The notes under the pieces were generated by a model. The model saw only the letters and a program-made list of their open reading frames with translations. It was not told the DNA's origin and searched no databases. 55,628 nucleotides of DNA from NCBI RefSeq assembly GCF_000282195.1, contig NZ_AKJT01000026.1, positions 1 through 55,628 on the forward strand. The letters run 5' to 3'. Shown piece after piece: positions 34,578-43,349 of the stretch (positions within the stretch are counted from its first letter, which is position 1; each line of letters starts with the position of its first letter). Source of the stretch: Pseudomonas sp. GM18 (GTDB lineage Bacteria; Pseudomonadota; Gammaproteobacteria; Pseudomonadales; Pseudomonadaceae). A program made the translations under genes and the position numbers.

Positions 34578-35018
34578 TTGCTTAAAAGGGTTTTGATTGT
34601 CTGCGTCGGCAATATTTGCCGCAGTCCCACCGCGGAGCACTTGCTGCGCGGGGCACTCGTTCATTCCGATATCCAGGTCAGCTCGGCTGGCCTGGCCGCC
34701 TTGACAGGCAAACCCATCGAGCCGACGGCACAGGCTGTACTCAAGGAACATGGTCATCTGCCCCATGAGCACCAGGCCGTTCAACTTACGTCTCAAGCCG
34801 TCAGCGAGGCGGACTTGGTTCTGGTGATGGAGCGGCGGCATATCCGCGGGGTGCTCGACATTGCCCCTGAAGCGCGAGGCAAGGTGTTGCTGTTGGGCAA
34901 ATGGCAGGACGATCGCGAAATCAGCGACCCCTACCGTCAAGGCAAACCTGCTTTTGTGCACGCTTATGCGTTGATCGAAGAAGCCGTACACGCATGGGCA
35001 CAGCGTCTCGCACGCTGA
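34578..35018 (+). CDS. wzb: low molecular weight protein-tyrosine phosphatase (Wzb type)
   Basis: This 146-residue phosphatase dephosphorylates the tyrosine kinase Wzc encoded next. The P-loop CVGNICRSPT has Cys9 and Arg15, and the acid aspartate is in SDPYRQG near residue 112. The length matches Wzb (about 147 residues). TTG at 34578 is the best start because GGGGAAGG is about 6 bases upstream and the protein begins just before the P-loop, as in the family. A GTG at 34536 would add 14 residues without support. Confidence 0.92.
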   Translation: MLKRVLIVCVGNICRSPTAEHLLRGALVHSDIQVSSAGLAALTGKPIEPTAQAVLKEHGHLPHEHQAVQLTSQAVSEADLVLVMERRHIRGVLDIAPEARGKVLLLGKWQDDREISDPYRQGKPAFVHAYALIEEAVHAWAQRLAR

Positions 35019-35064
35019 TGACCACTTCCTTTTTGAATCGTAATCAAGGCAAAGAATCCGACTT

Positions 35065-37290
35065 ATGCAGCAAGCACCGGTAGTCAACGTGCGGGACGAC
35101 GACAATGACGAGATTGATCTTCTCGGCCTGTTTGGAACACTCATCGACCATAAATGGCTGATTGCCGCGATTACCGGAGCCTTCATGGTGGCCGGGGCCG
35201 CGTATGCGGTGTTGGCGACACCGGTATTCCAGGCGAATGCGCTGTTGCAGGTTGAAGCGAAGAAGAACGATTTGCTGGGCTTCTCCGATGTCAGCAGCAT
35301 GCTGGGAAAAGAGTCGCCTTCGGCGACTGAGATCGAGCTGATCAAGTCTCGTGCGGTGATTGGCAAAACAGTCGATGAACTGAAACTGGCTATTATCGTA
35401 GAGCCCAGTTACTTCCCCATTATCGGCGAGTTCATTGCACGTCGATTTAAAAACGCCAACCCTGATGAAATAGCCAGCCCTTGGTTGGGCATGACGAGTT
35501 ACGCCTGGGGTGGCGAATCGTTAAAAATAGCTCGCCTCGAGCTGCCACAAGATAAGTTAGCCAAAAAACTGACGTTCATTACCGGTGAAAACGGCGCTTT
35601 CCAACTATTCGATGAAACTGACGAACTGTTGGTTGAAGGGCAGGTTGGAGAGCCTGTCGATCAACGCGGCGTTAAACTGTTTGTCGAAGAGTTGCGTGCC
35701 AACCCTGGAACACGGTTTCGTATTGTCCGCAAACCGCGGTTGACCAGCATTCTGGATTATCAGGAAGCACTGGATGTCATCGAGCGTGGGAAAGAGTCGG
35801 GCATCATCGGGTTGGCGCTGGAAAGTACCGAGCCGGAATTGGCGGTAAAAATCCTCAACAAAATTTCCGAACTCTACGTCGAGCAAAACGTACAACGGAC
35901 TTCTGCCGAGGCCGCGCAAAGTCTGGAGTTTCTGAAGGAACAGCTGCCCCAGGTCAAAAATGATCTGGAGAAGGCCGGCAATGCGCTCAATTCGTACCAG
36001 ACGCGCACCAAGTCCGTTGATATCAGCCTGGAAACCAAGGCGATCTTGGACCAGATTGTTTCGCTGGACACGGCCATCTCTCAGCTAAAACTCCAGCAAG
36101 CCGAGATGGACAGAAAGTTCACCCGTCAACACCCGGCCTACCGTGCCCTGCTTGCTCAGATTGCTGAATTGAGCAGCAAACAACAGCGTCTGTCAGAGAA
36201 GGTCCAGGACCTTCCCTCGACCCAGCAAGAACTGCTCAGCCTGACTCGCGACGTCGAAGTAGGTACGGCGATTTATACCCAGCTGCTGAATAAATCCCAG
36301 GAACTCGATGTGATGCGCGCCGGGACGGTGGGCAATGTGCGTTTGATCGATACGGCGGATGTGAACCTGATCAAGCCGATCAAGCCCAAAAAAATCCTGA
36401 TTGTTCTGATTGCCACCTTTCTGGGCGGGTTCCTGGCAGTGCTGCTGGTGCTGCTGCGCAAGGCATTGAATCGCGGACTGGAAAGTCCAGAAGCCATTGA
36501 GCAACTTGGGCTCCCGGTATATGCGTCCATTCCCTACAGCATGCTGCAAAAGAATGAAGAAGAAAAAAATACGCGTGGGAAGCGTTCTGGCAAAGGCATC
36601 TCGGTGCTGGCCGTCAATCACCCCACCGACCTGGCGATTGAAGCGCTTCGCAGTTTGCGCACCAGTTTGCATTTTGCGATGCATGAAGCTGATAACAATC
36701 GCCTGATGATTTCCGGTCCTAGCCCGCAAGTCGGTAAAACCTTCGTATCGGTCAACTTGGCGGCGGTGATCGCCCAAACAGGGCAGCGCGTCTTGCTGAT
36801 CGACGTCGATATGCGTAAGGGCTATATCCACAAAGTCATGAACTCCCCCAGCACCAACGGGCTCTCCGATGTCTTGGCCAAGCGTTGCGATCTGAACACC
36901 GCGATCCGCAAAACAGACATCGACAATTTCGACTTCATCAGCCGTGGGCAGATACCGCCTAACCCCTCGGAACTGTTAATGCATCGAAACTTCAGTGAGC
37001 TGCTGTCGCAGGTCAGCGAACGGTATGACCTGGTCATACTGGATACTCCTCCGTTATTGGCGGTGACCGATGCAGCGATTGTCGGCAGGCAGTCAGGCAC
37101 AAACTTGATTGTTGCGCGCTTCGGTTTTAACCCTTCCAGGGAAATAGAACTGACCATTCGCCGGTTCGCTCAAAACGGGATCGAGTTGAGAGGTGCGATT
37201 TTCAACGGGGTAGAAAAACGCGCTTCGGTTAAATACGGATATGGTGCTTATGGTTATTACAACTATGAGTACCAATCGGATAACAGTTGA
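35065..37290 (+). CDS. wzc: polysaccharide co-polymerase and tyrosine autokinase (Wzc)
   Basis: This 741-residue inner-membrane protein controls chain length and export of Wzy-dependent polysaccharide. It has a first membrane helix (LIAAITGAFMVAGAAYAVLA), a Wzz domain, periplasmic coiled coils (residues about 270-400), a second helix (ILIVLIATFLGGFLAVLLVL) and a BY-kinase domain. The kinase has ISGPSPQVGKTFVSVNLA (Walker A), VLLIDVDMRKGYIHK (A') and YDLVILDTPPLL (Walker B). A tyrosine-rich tail (KYGYGAYGYYNYEYQ) is the autophosphorylation site. It follows wzb by 46 bases. Confidence 0.95.
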   Translation: MQQAPVVNVRDDDNDEIDLLGLFGTLIDHKWLIAAITGAFMVAGAAYAVLATPVFQANALLQVEAKKNDLLGFSDVSSMLGKESPSATEIELIKSRAVIGKTVDELKLAIIVEPSYFPIIGEFIARRFKNANPDEIASPWLGMTSYAWGGESLKIARLELPQDKLAKKLTFITGENGAFQLFDETDELLVEGQVGEPVDQRGVKLFVEELRANPGTRFRIVRKPRLTSILDYQEALDVIERGKESGIIGLALESTEPELAVKILNKISELYVEQNVQRTSAEAAQSLEFLKEQLPQVKNDLEKAGNALNSYQTRTKSVDISLETKAILDQIVSLDTAISQLKLQQAEMDRKFTRQHPAYRALLAQIAELSSKQQRLSEKVQDLPSTQQELLSLTRDVEVGTAIYTQLLNKSQELDVMRAGTVGNVRLIDTADVNLIKPIKPKKILIVLIATFLGGFLAVLLVLLRKALNRGLESPEAIEQLGLPVYASIPYSMLQKNEEEKNTRGKRSGKGISVLAVNHPTDLAIEALRSLRTSLHFAMHEADNNRLMISGPSPQVGKTFVSVNLAAVIAQTGQRVLLIDVDMRKGYIHKVMNSPSTNGLSDVLAKRCDLNTAIRKTDIDNFDFISRGQIPPNPSELLMHRNFSELLSQVSERYDLVILDTPPLLAVTDAAIVGRQSGTNLIVARFGFNPSREIELTIRRFAQNGIELRGAIFNGVEKRASVKYGYGAYGYYNYEYQSDNS

Positions 37291-37589
37291 TTCGGGTGCG
37301 GTAGGGGAGACGTCAGTCCTCCCGGACTGTTGAGTTGTGTTGAGTGTTTTGATTTTTTGATTGTATGAGGTGTCGGCACCTGACTTCCCGCCAGGGGCAT
37401 GTGCTGATACCCATGTTGACCGATAAGAAATACGCCGTGTTCTCAGGGAATTGACTATAAATCCTGGGGCGGTAGCGTGGTTTTTTTCAAAAAATGTCTG
37501 AAGAGAAGCCTGTTTCCCGGATTTAGCCGATTGGCAAGTAATAGGTGTGTCGTTCCAAGTGACTACTCCTGATAGATAGTTGAGAAAAG
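37291..37589. promoter_or_regulatory. leader between wzc and the downstream operon with hairpins and an ops element
   Basis: The region has no gene but a series of signals. A CAGTCC-TCCC-GGACTG hairpin (37314-37329) followed by T-rich DNA may end wzb-wzc transcripts. AGGTG-TCGG-CACCT (37368-37381) is a second hairpin. The ops element follows at 37468-37479 and a T-run/A-run (TTTTTTTCAAAAAA) directly after it. This is how JUMPstart leaders of RfaH-dependent operons look. Confidence 0.7.
37468..37479 (+). promoter_or_regulatory. ops element (RfaH recruitment site, JUMPstart)
   Basis: GGCGGTAGCGTG is an exact match to the ops core known from E. coli RfaH-dependent operons, here within GGGGCGGTAGCGTGG and followed by seven T. 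It lies 111 bases upstream of the acyltransferase gene. RNA polymerase would pause here and load the RfaH encoded at 32196-32702, which allows full transcription of the 8 kb or more of sugar genes that follow. Near matches inside coding genes elsewhere (for example near 25705) lack the flanks and are chance. Confidence 0.85.
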
Positions 37590-38753
37590 ATGGCCATGGC
37601 AAACAAACAGGAATTCTACATAGAGCTGGAGTCTATTCGAGGACTGATGGCGTGGTGGGTCGTTTTCGGTCACCTGTACTCCTGCTTTCGTCAGGCAATA
37701 GGCAATGTACCTCCAATAATCAATGAGGTTTTGTTGGCCACTGCCATACCCGTGGATATTTTCATCTGTCTCAGCGGCTTTTTTATCGCCAAAGCCCTGA
37801 GCGGAAAAAGCAGCGACTATAAGCCCTATATTATTCGACGCGCTTTCAGGATCATTCCAATCTATCTGCTTGCGATGTTTCTGGCGGCATTGTTGTTTAA
37901 CGAAAGAATGAGTGTTCGCATGGACATGCCATGGAACACACCAGCGCAAATGGCAGCAGTTGAAAGCTATTGGACGAGTATCACCGGCAATGTAACTGCT
38001 TACTTGATGCCTTGTTTAATATTGCTTCAGGGGGTGATTCCGGACCAGGTTCTACCCCATGCAGGGGACGCCTTTTTAGCTCCGGCGTGGAGCCTGACAC
38101 TGGAATGGCAATTTTATCTGATCGCTCCGTTGTTAGTCGGCGGCTTCCTGCTGAAACGCGGGAAAGAATTGCTCGTGGCGGCGAGTTTGCTCGCGCTGCT
38201 GCTCCTGTCTCACTCCGGGCTGACATTCTCTTACGGCAGTTTCATCCTTATAAAACTCCCTGTGTTTATCATCGGCATGTTGACCCACGATTTGATTCGT
38301 CGTGGCGAGGGTGAACTGAAGAACGGCCTTTTGATCGTGGTCATCGTCTTGGGGATAGGCCTCATTACCCGATCCTTTGCCAGTTTTGCCTCGATCAGCT
38401 TATGGGCGGTGTTGGCAATCGTGTTCAAACTGAATGGCCGATTCAGGCAGCCTTTGATCACCAGGGTATTGGAACTGTCGAAAGCCCCGCTCAGGAACAA
38501 GGTACTGGTCAAACTGGGCGTGCTTTCTTACTCCACGTATTTGATTCATATCCTGATTATCGACGCAGTGATGATTGTCGCGAGAGCGTTCGGTTATCTG
38601 AGCAGTGACCTGGTTGTGCTGTTTATAGTGTTATCGATAGTACTCACCTACACGGCTTCGGCAGTGATTCACCGGTGCATTGAGACGCCGTTTATTGATA
38701 TCGGTAAAAGAATAGCCACCTCAGTCTATTCTCGAGAACTAAAATGCCAGTAA
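37590..38753 (+). CDS. acyltransferase 3 family membrane protein
   Basis: This 387-residue integral membrane protein with about ten hydrophobic segments belongs to the OafA/YrhL-type acyltransferases that O-acetylate polysaccharides. It has the N-terminal histidine motif LMAWWVVFGHLYS, VDIFICLSGFFIAKAL and the arginine pair YIIRRAFRIIPIY. It is the first gene after the ops element and overlaps the next by 10 bases. ATG at 37590 or 37596 may be used. Target is most likely the exopolysaccharide repeat unit. Confidence 0.87.
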   Translation: MAMANKQEFYIELESIRGLMAWWVVFGHLYSCFRQAIGNVPPIINEVLLATAIPVDIFICLSGFFIAKALSGKSSDYKPYIIRRAFRIIPIYLLAMFLAALLFNERMSVRMDMPWNTPAQMAAVESYWTSITGNVTAYLMPCLILLQGVIPDQVLPHAGDAFLAPAWSLTLEWQFYLIAPLLVGGFLLKRGKELLVAASLLALLLLSHSGLTFSYGSFILIKLPVFIIGMLTHDLIRRGEGELKNGLLIVVIVLGIGLITRSFASFASISLWAVLAIVFKLNGRFRQPLITRVLELSKAPLRNKVLVKLGVLSYSTYLIHILIIDAVMIVARAFGYLSSDLVVLFIVLSIVLTYTASAVIHRCIETPFIDIGKRIATSVYSRELKCQ

Positions 38754-40021
38754 GGGTGCTTGTCAACTATATGCTATTTCCGTTGCTCTTGGTGGCGACG
38801 GCCTTCAACCTGAGGTATCGATTGACGGGGGCGGATATACACCTTGGGGGCGCGGAACTTTCCATTGCACCCTACGATATATTTCTCTTTCTGATACTGG
38901 TGTCGATCATTTTTTTCAGTAAGCAAATTAATCTGGAAAAGATAAAGATTGACCGGATAACGGCGATGGCAATATTTTTTGTTGTATTGTCCTCTGTGTC
39001 GATCATCAATTCGGAAGCGGTAAGCTTCACCGTGTATGAAATTTTTCGGCACTGGAAGATTATCGTGCTGTTTCTGGTGGTGAGGTCGGTTTTCCAGGAT
39101 GGCAAGTCCATGGAGAAGTTCACAAGAGTTTCCGCGTTATTGATACTCTTTGAAACGTTGTATGCGGCCTATCAACTGGCAACCGGCGATGTCACGGAAG
39201 ATGCCCAGCAAGTTAAAGAGCTTTTTGTAGAAAATGGCATCACTCGGGTCACGGGTACGTTAAGACACCCGGCGCTGCTTTCTTTGTTTACGGTGCTGTT
39301 ATTACCGTTCTGTGTCTATGGAGCAGTAAACGGAAAGGGCAGGTTGCTGTACATCGGTGCGATCGCAGCGGGCTTTGTTGTCATTTGCTTAACCTACTCA
39401 AGAACTCAAATTGTGTTGTACTTTTTTGTCGTAGGTCTTTGCCTGTTTTATTTTAAGCGTCCGAATGGCAGTTCGATCCTAAGAAACAAAAAAATCATCT
39501 ACACCTCTGTAATATTTTCTTTGGTGATTATGGCAGGTGCCATTTACAACCTGGAAAACCTCTATGCGCGATTCTTTGATGCGCCCGAGTCGAGTACGAC
39601 CTCAAGGCTGATTTTGGCCAAAATTGCGCTCAACATGTTTGTAGAGCATCCAATCATTGGTGTGGGATGGAACAATTTTGTGGATGTCATGGAACAGTAT
39701 GATGAGTTTGGTGCGTCTAAAAGCTTTAGATACCCGGCTCACAATATGTACTTGTTGGTCATGGCCGAGACAGGGTTGATAGGAATTATCAGTTATTTAG
39801 CTCTTATATACGGTGTCTACAAAATTCATAAAAATACGATCAAAAGGGCAGGTGAGGTTTCCGTTAGTAATGCCTCGGCCGCTGCGCTGGTCTCTATCAT
39901 TGCAATATTAATCACCGGTATTCAGGGTTGGTCATTCCGGGCGGATAGTATACAGGCAATTATTTGGATAAATTTTGGAATCATCTGCGCCCTTAACGAC
40001 AGAGCAAAACGACATGCTTAG
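38744..40021 (+). CDS. O-antigen ligase/polymerase-like membrane protein (Wzy)
   Basis: This is a membrane protein of 425 residues with about twelve hydrophobic segments and a large periplasmic loop near residues 285-340. The loop contains VEHPIIGVGWNNF and YPAHNMYLLVMAETGLIG, hallmarks of the Wzy_C/O-antigen ligase family, including the H-N residues. In this locus it should polymerise lipid-linked repeat units (Wzy function). The gene overlaps both neighbours (10 and 8 bases). Codons are AT-rich. Confidence 0.87.
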   Translation: MPVRVLVNYMLFPLLLVATAFNLRYRLTGADIHLGGAELSIAPYDIFLFLILVSIIFFSKQINLEKIKIDRITAMAIFFVVLSSVSIINSEAVSFTVYEIFRHWKIIVLFLVVRSVFQDGKSMEKFTRVSALLILFETLYAAYQLATGDVTEDAQQVKELFVENGITRVTGTLRHPALLSLFTVLLLPFCVYGAVNGKGRLLYIGAIAAGFVVICLTYSRTQIVLYFFVVGLCLFYFKRPNGSSILRNKKIIYTSVIFSLVIMAGAIYNLENLYARFFDAPESSTTSRLILAKIALNMFVEHPIIGVGWNNFVDVMEQYDEFGASKSFRYPAHNMYLLVMAETGLIGIISYLALIYGVYKIHKNTIKRAGEVSVSNASAAALVSIIAILITGIQGWSFRADSIQAIIWINFGIICALNDRAKRHA

Positions 40022-41072
40022 AAGCGCTTTTCTGTGTGTCATGCTATTGCTGGTTGCGTTTAGCACCCAGGCAATGACTCGAAGTGCTCAAGATTATAAA
40101 GCGGGCATGCCGTTGCGAGGGTTTAATGTTGATTTGAATTTAAGTGAGCAGGATTTTAAGACTCTGGATGATTTGAATGTCAATGCCGTGCGTGTAGCGT
40201 TTGCATCACATCCCTTGTTTGATGAAATGGGTGGGTTGGACAGTACTGCAGTCGCCGTACTTGATCGCTATGTTCGGTATGCAAAAAAGTACAATATTCT
40301 GGTTCTTATCGATGTTCATACCTTTCCAGGCAATGTCAAAAAATACTCGGGTTCGATGGGGGACGAATATTGGCGTAATGCCGATTTGAAGAACGCGCTG
40401 ATCAAGAGCTATGCGCAATTGGCAGAGAGGTTCAAGGACGAAAGCATCGTCATTGGCTATGACATTGTGAATGAGCCGGCGCAGGCTGAGCTTGCGAACT
40501 ACCTTGATTTTATAAAGCAAATATCAAAAACAATCCTGAAGGTTTCGCCAGGCAAACTTGTGTTGATCCAGCCCCGCATTACCATTCAACCGAATGGGAT
40601 TCCTAATGGGCAGCGCTCAAACTGGAATGAGATCGCCGACTTGATTGATGACAAGCAAGTAATAGGTAGCTTGCATTATTACGATCCCGGAGATTTTACT
40701 CATCAGGGCGTTCATGAGTTTCCTGTCAATCAGCGCCTGCCATTTTTGCTGAGAAGTGAAAAGAGCTTGCGGTTGTATTTCAGAAAAACACTGTCTCGGG
40801 TTTTAAGTCATCCGGGGCCGGTGATTGTCGGTGAGTTTAGTGTGTCGAATTATAGCCCGGTGGACGACTCTGATCTGTACATGAACACATTGCTGGATCT
40901 GTTTGAGCGAAAGGGCTGGAGTTGGTTTTATCACTCTTATAAAGAAGCTGATATCTGGAATCCCCAAATGTCCCTGACAAAAAGAGGTTTGGCCCCGGAC
41001 ACCGCATCCAAAAAATATTTGCTGTTGAAGGCGCACTTTAAATTGAACGATCGATTTCAGGCCGCTGACTAA
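40014..41072 (+). CDS. glycoside hydrolase family 5 protein, secreted
   Basis: This 352-residue protein has a signal peptide (MLRSAFLCVMLLLVAFSTQA) and a GH5-like (beta/alpha)8 fold. The acid/base glutamate is Glu154 in YDIVNEPAQ and the nucleophile Glu274 in PVIVGEFSV, with HYYDPGDFTHQ between them. It would cut a beta-glycan in the periplasm or outside, probably the locus polymer, to trim, release or clear it. It overlaps the Wzy gene by 8 bases. The ATG at 40014 is required for the signal peptide. Confidence 0.85.
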   Translation: MLRSAFLCVMLLLVAFSTQAMTRSAQDYKAGMPLRGFNVDLNLSEQDFKTLDDLNVNAVRVAFASHPLFDEMGGLDSTAVAVLDRYVRYAKKYNILVLIDVHTFPGNVKKYSGSMGDEYWRNADLKNALIKSYAQLAERFKDESIVIGYDIVNEPAQAELANYLDFIKQISKTILKVSPGKLVLIQPRITIQPNGIPNGQRSNWNEIADLIDDKQVIGSLHYYDPGDFTHQGVHEFPVNQRLPFLLRSEKSLRLYFRKTLSRVLSHPGPVIVGEFSVSNYSPVDDSDLYMNTLLDLFERKGWSWFYHSYKEADIWNPQMSLTKRGLAPDTASKKYLLLKAHFKLNDRFQAAD

Positions 41073-41092
41073 CCGCGAGCAGGACATTTTCC

Positions 41093-42268
41093 TTGAAAGC
41101 AATTCAATTGTTGATCTCATCGTTTGGGGCTGCGGGTGCGACTTTTTTACTTCAAGTCATACTCAGCCGGACTTTGGACGCAGGCAGTTTTGGCCTTATA
41201 TCATTTTCCAACGCAATTACTATAACGCTGGGGGCGTTGGCGTTCAGTGGCATCAATAGTTTGTTGTTGAGGCGTGTCAGCCGGTCACCGTCTGAATATA
41301 CCGGGTACATGCAGATTGCCTACGTTTGCCTGTTGATCAATACCCTGGGTGCCTATGTCATCAGCATGGCGCTGTTGTACGGAGCAGGCATAGATCTTTT
41401 GCAGTCGGTGTTGCTGGCGACAGGAGTGGTCGCACTGTCTTCTCAGGCGATTGTGATCACTCAAGGTCAGCTCAAGAGCAGTCCCCTGCGGATTTCGTTT
41501 GGCCAAGTGGTCGTGCCGCTTTCAAGGATATTGCTGGTTGCGGCAATTTTTTATTCTCTGGTCCCTAGTTTTACCACCGCTGCGGCAGCCCTGGGGGCGG
41601 CTAATATTCTTTGCTTGGTGCTGTGTGTTGTCTTAATAACCCGGCACGGAAAAGCAGCAGGTTTAAAAATTCGAGATTTTTTGAAGGACTCCATTAAATA
41701 TTCGTTGAATGGCGCTCTCAATATAGCTCAGTTGCAGATCCCGATCTCTTTGTTAGGGGTGATCTATGGTTCTACCTATTCCGGGTATCTGGCGATTTGC
41801 AATACCTTGCTCACGGCGCTGTATATCGCACCTAATACAGTATTCAATACCTATTTAATAAAAAAATACCATGCACTTTCGCGTGCGGAAAAATCCATAC
41901 CCATCAAACATTCATTGTATTCATTTGCAGTGGGAGCTGTTTTTTCGGCGGGCTTGAGTTTTTACTCTCGAGAACTTATTCATTTGCTGTTTGGTGGTGA
42001 ATATGATTATGCGGCACAGGTGTTGCAAATAGCGGCGCTGTCTATTCCGTTCAGGTTTTTCGCAACCCCTTTTGGCGCTGCATTGTTGAGCGAGGAATGG
42101 GTGAGTAAAAAGATACTGGTCGCCAGTATCGGTATGGTGCTACAGGTCGGTTTGTTTGTCTTGTTAATGCAGTTTGAAGCAAAAGGCATTGGTGCCAGTA
42201 TTGTGGCTAGCGAGCTATTCATAGCTGTTTCGTACTATATTCTTTATAGAAAGAGCATGAGTGTATGA
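41093..42268 (+). CDS. polysaccharide flippase (Wzx, MATE-like)
   Basis: The product of 391 residues has about twelve hydrophobic segments and the Wzx-type N-terminus FGAAGATFLLQVILSRTLDA then GSFGLISFSNAI. It should move lipid-linked repeat units to the periplasmic side of the inner membrane for Wzy. TTG at 41093 has AGGAC about 8 bases upstream and no ATG lies close, so the low-efficiency start is probably real. The next gene overlaps by 4 bases (ATGA). Confidence 0.87.
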   Translation: MKAIQLLISSFGAAGATFLLQVILSRTLDAGSFGLISFSNAITITLGALAFSGINSLLLRRVSRSPSEYTGYMQIAYVCLLINTLGAYVISMALLYGAGIDLLQSVLLATGVVALSSQAIVITQGQLKSSPLRISFGQVVVPLSRILLVAAIFYSLVPSFTTAAAALGAANILCLVLCVVLITRHGKAAGLKIRDFLKDSIKYSLNGALNIAQLQIPISLLGVIYGSTYSGYLAICNTLLTALYIAPNTVFNTYLIKKYHALSRAEKSIPIKHSLYSFAVGAVFSAGLSFYSRELIHLLFGGEYDYAAQVLQIAALSIPFRFFATPFGAALLSEEWVSKKILVASIGMVLQVGLFVLLMQFEAKGIGASIVASELFIAVSYYILYRKSMSV

Positions 42269-43329
42269 ATGTTTCTATTATTGGGTATTACGGAGATAAC
42301 TTCGGCGATCTCCTGATGCTAAAGTCGCTCCTGTCCTTGAAGAAGCCAGGTTTGGTGTTTACCGTGCTAACTTACGGGGATGCCGAGTCGCTCAGGAAAC
42401 AAAGCTTTATCAGCGACAATGATGTGGGGGTGGTGGAGCTTAATAAGGCTAACGCGTTGGCCGCCTATAAAAAGGTAATGAGCAGTTCTGCGATCATCTG
42501 GGGTGGTGGCACTTGCTTCATGGATGAAGGCGGGACTGGCGGGATCAAGTACATGGCGCTGGGCCGCCTGTTCGGTGCGCATGTTATCTATGCAGGTATT
42601 GGGGTCGACAACCATAAAAAACTGAAAACCCGGCTGATATTGTTTCTTGCAACGTTAATAGCTAAAGCGCTTTACATTAGAGACTCGGCTTCGTTGCAGG
42701 CCGTTAAAAAAATAAATCCTTGGATGCGCTCCGGAAAAATAAAGCAATCTGTGGACTTGGCTTATGCGCTTGATATAGACGATACGCAAGGGGCAAGTAG
42801 TCTGGATGGCACAGATGATTATATCATCGTGTGCTTGCGCGACCTTGAAGGTTATGGCGAACAATCCAGTGCAGATATATACAGGCAGTTGCTCGGTGTT
42901 TCGATCAAGGCGTGCAGAGCATTGGGTATTAATAAGATAGGCGTACTAAATGCGGATGCAGAGGTCGATGCCGGAGTATCGCTGTATGCCGAGCGGGAGT
43001 TGGAAGGTTGCGGGTTCTCGGTATTTAAAATCCCGGGCAGTGATATTGATCAATCCATTGAGTGTATAAAAAAAGCCAGGCATGTGATCAGTGCTCGATT
43101 GCACCCTGCGGTGGTTGCCTATGCGGTAGGTACGCCATTCTCTTTATACAATTATTCAGACAAGAATAAAAAATTCACCGCTGAGACTCACACCGATGAG
43201 TGCTTGATACACAGGGGCGCGATAAGCCGGTTTGTGCCTCAATACCAGGTCGGTGCTGCAGGTGAAAAAAGCACGCATAAACAGTTGGCGCAGTCGACTG
43301 TTAATGAAATATATCAGTTGTTAAATTGA
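42265..43329 (+). CDS. polysaccharide pyruvyl transferase family protein
   Basis: This 354-residue cytoplasmic protein has the family start YYGDNFGDLLMLKSLLSL, the WGGGTCFMDEGGTG segment near residue 76, a middle helix-rich part and AKRVISARLHP-like ARHVISARLHPAVVAYAVGT near 275. Such enzymes add pyruvate ketals from phosphoenolpyruvate to sugars, which makes the polymer acidic. It overlaps the flippase gene by 4 bases. Confidence 0.87.
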   Translation: MNVSIIGYYGDNFGDLLMLKSLLSLKKPGLVFTVLTYGDAESLRKQSFISDNDVGVVELNKANALAAYKKVMSSSAIIWGGGTCFMDEGGTGGIKYMALGRLFGAHVIYAGIGVDNHKKLKTRLILFLATLIAKALYIRDSASLQAVKKINPWMRSGKIKQSVDLAYALDIDDTQGASSLDGTDDYIIVCLRDLEGYGEQSSADIYRQLLGVSIKACRALGINKIGVLNADAEVDAGVSLYAERELEGCGFSVFKIPGSDIDQSIECIKKARHVISARLHPAVVAYAVGTPFSLYNYSDKNKKFTAETHTDECLIHRGAISRFVPQYQVGAAGEKSTHKQLAQSTVNEIYQLLN

Positions 43330-43349
43330 ACTGAATAAGGATTTTCTTC

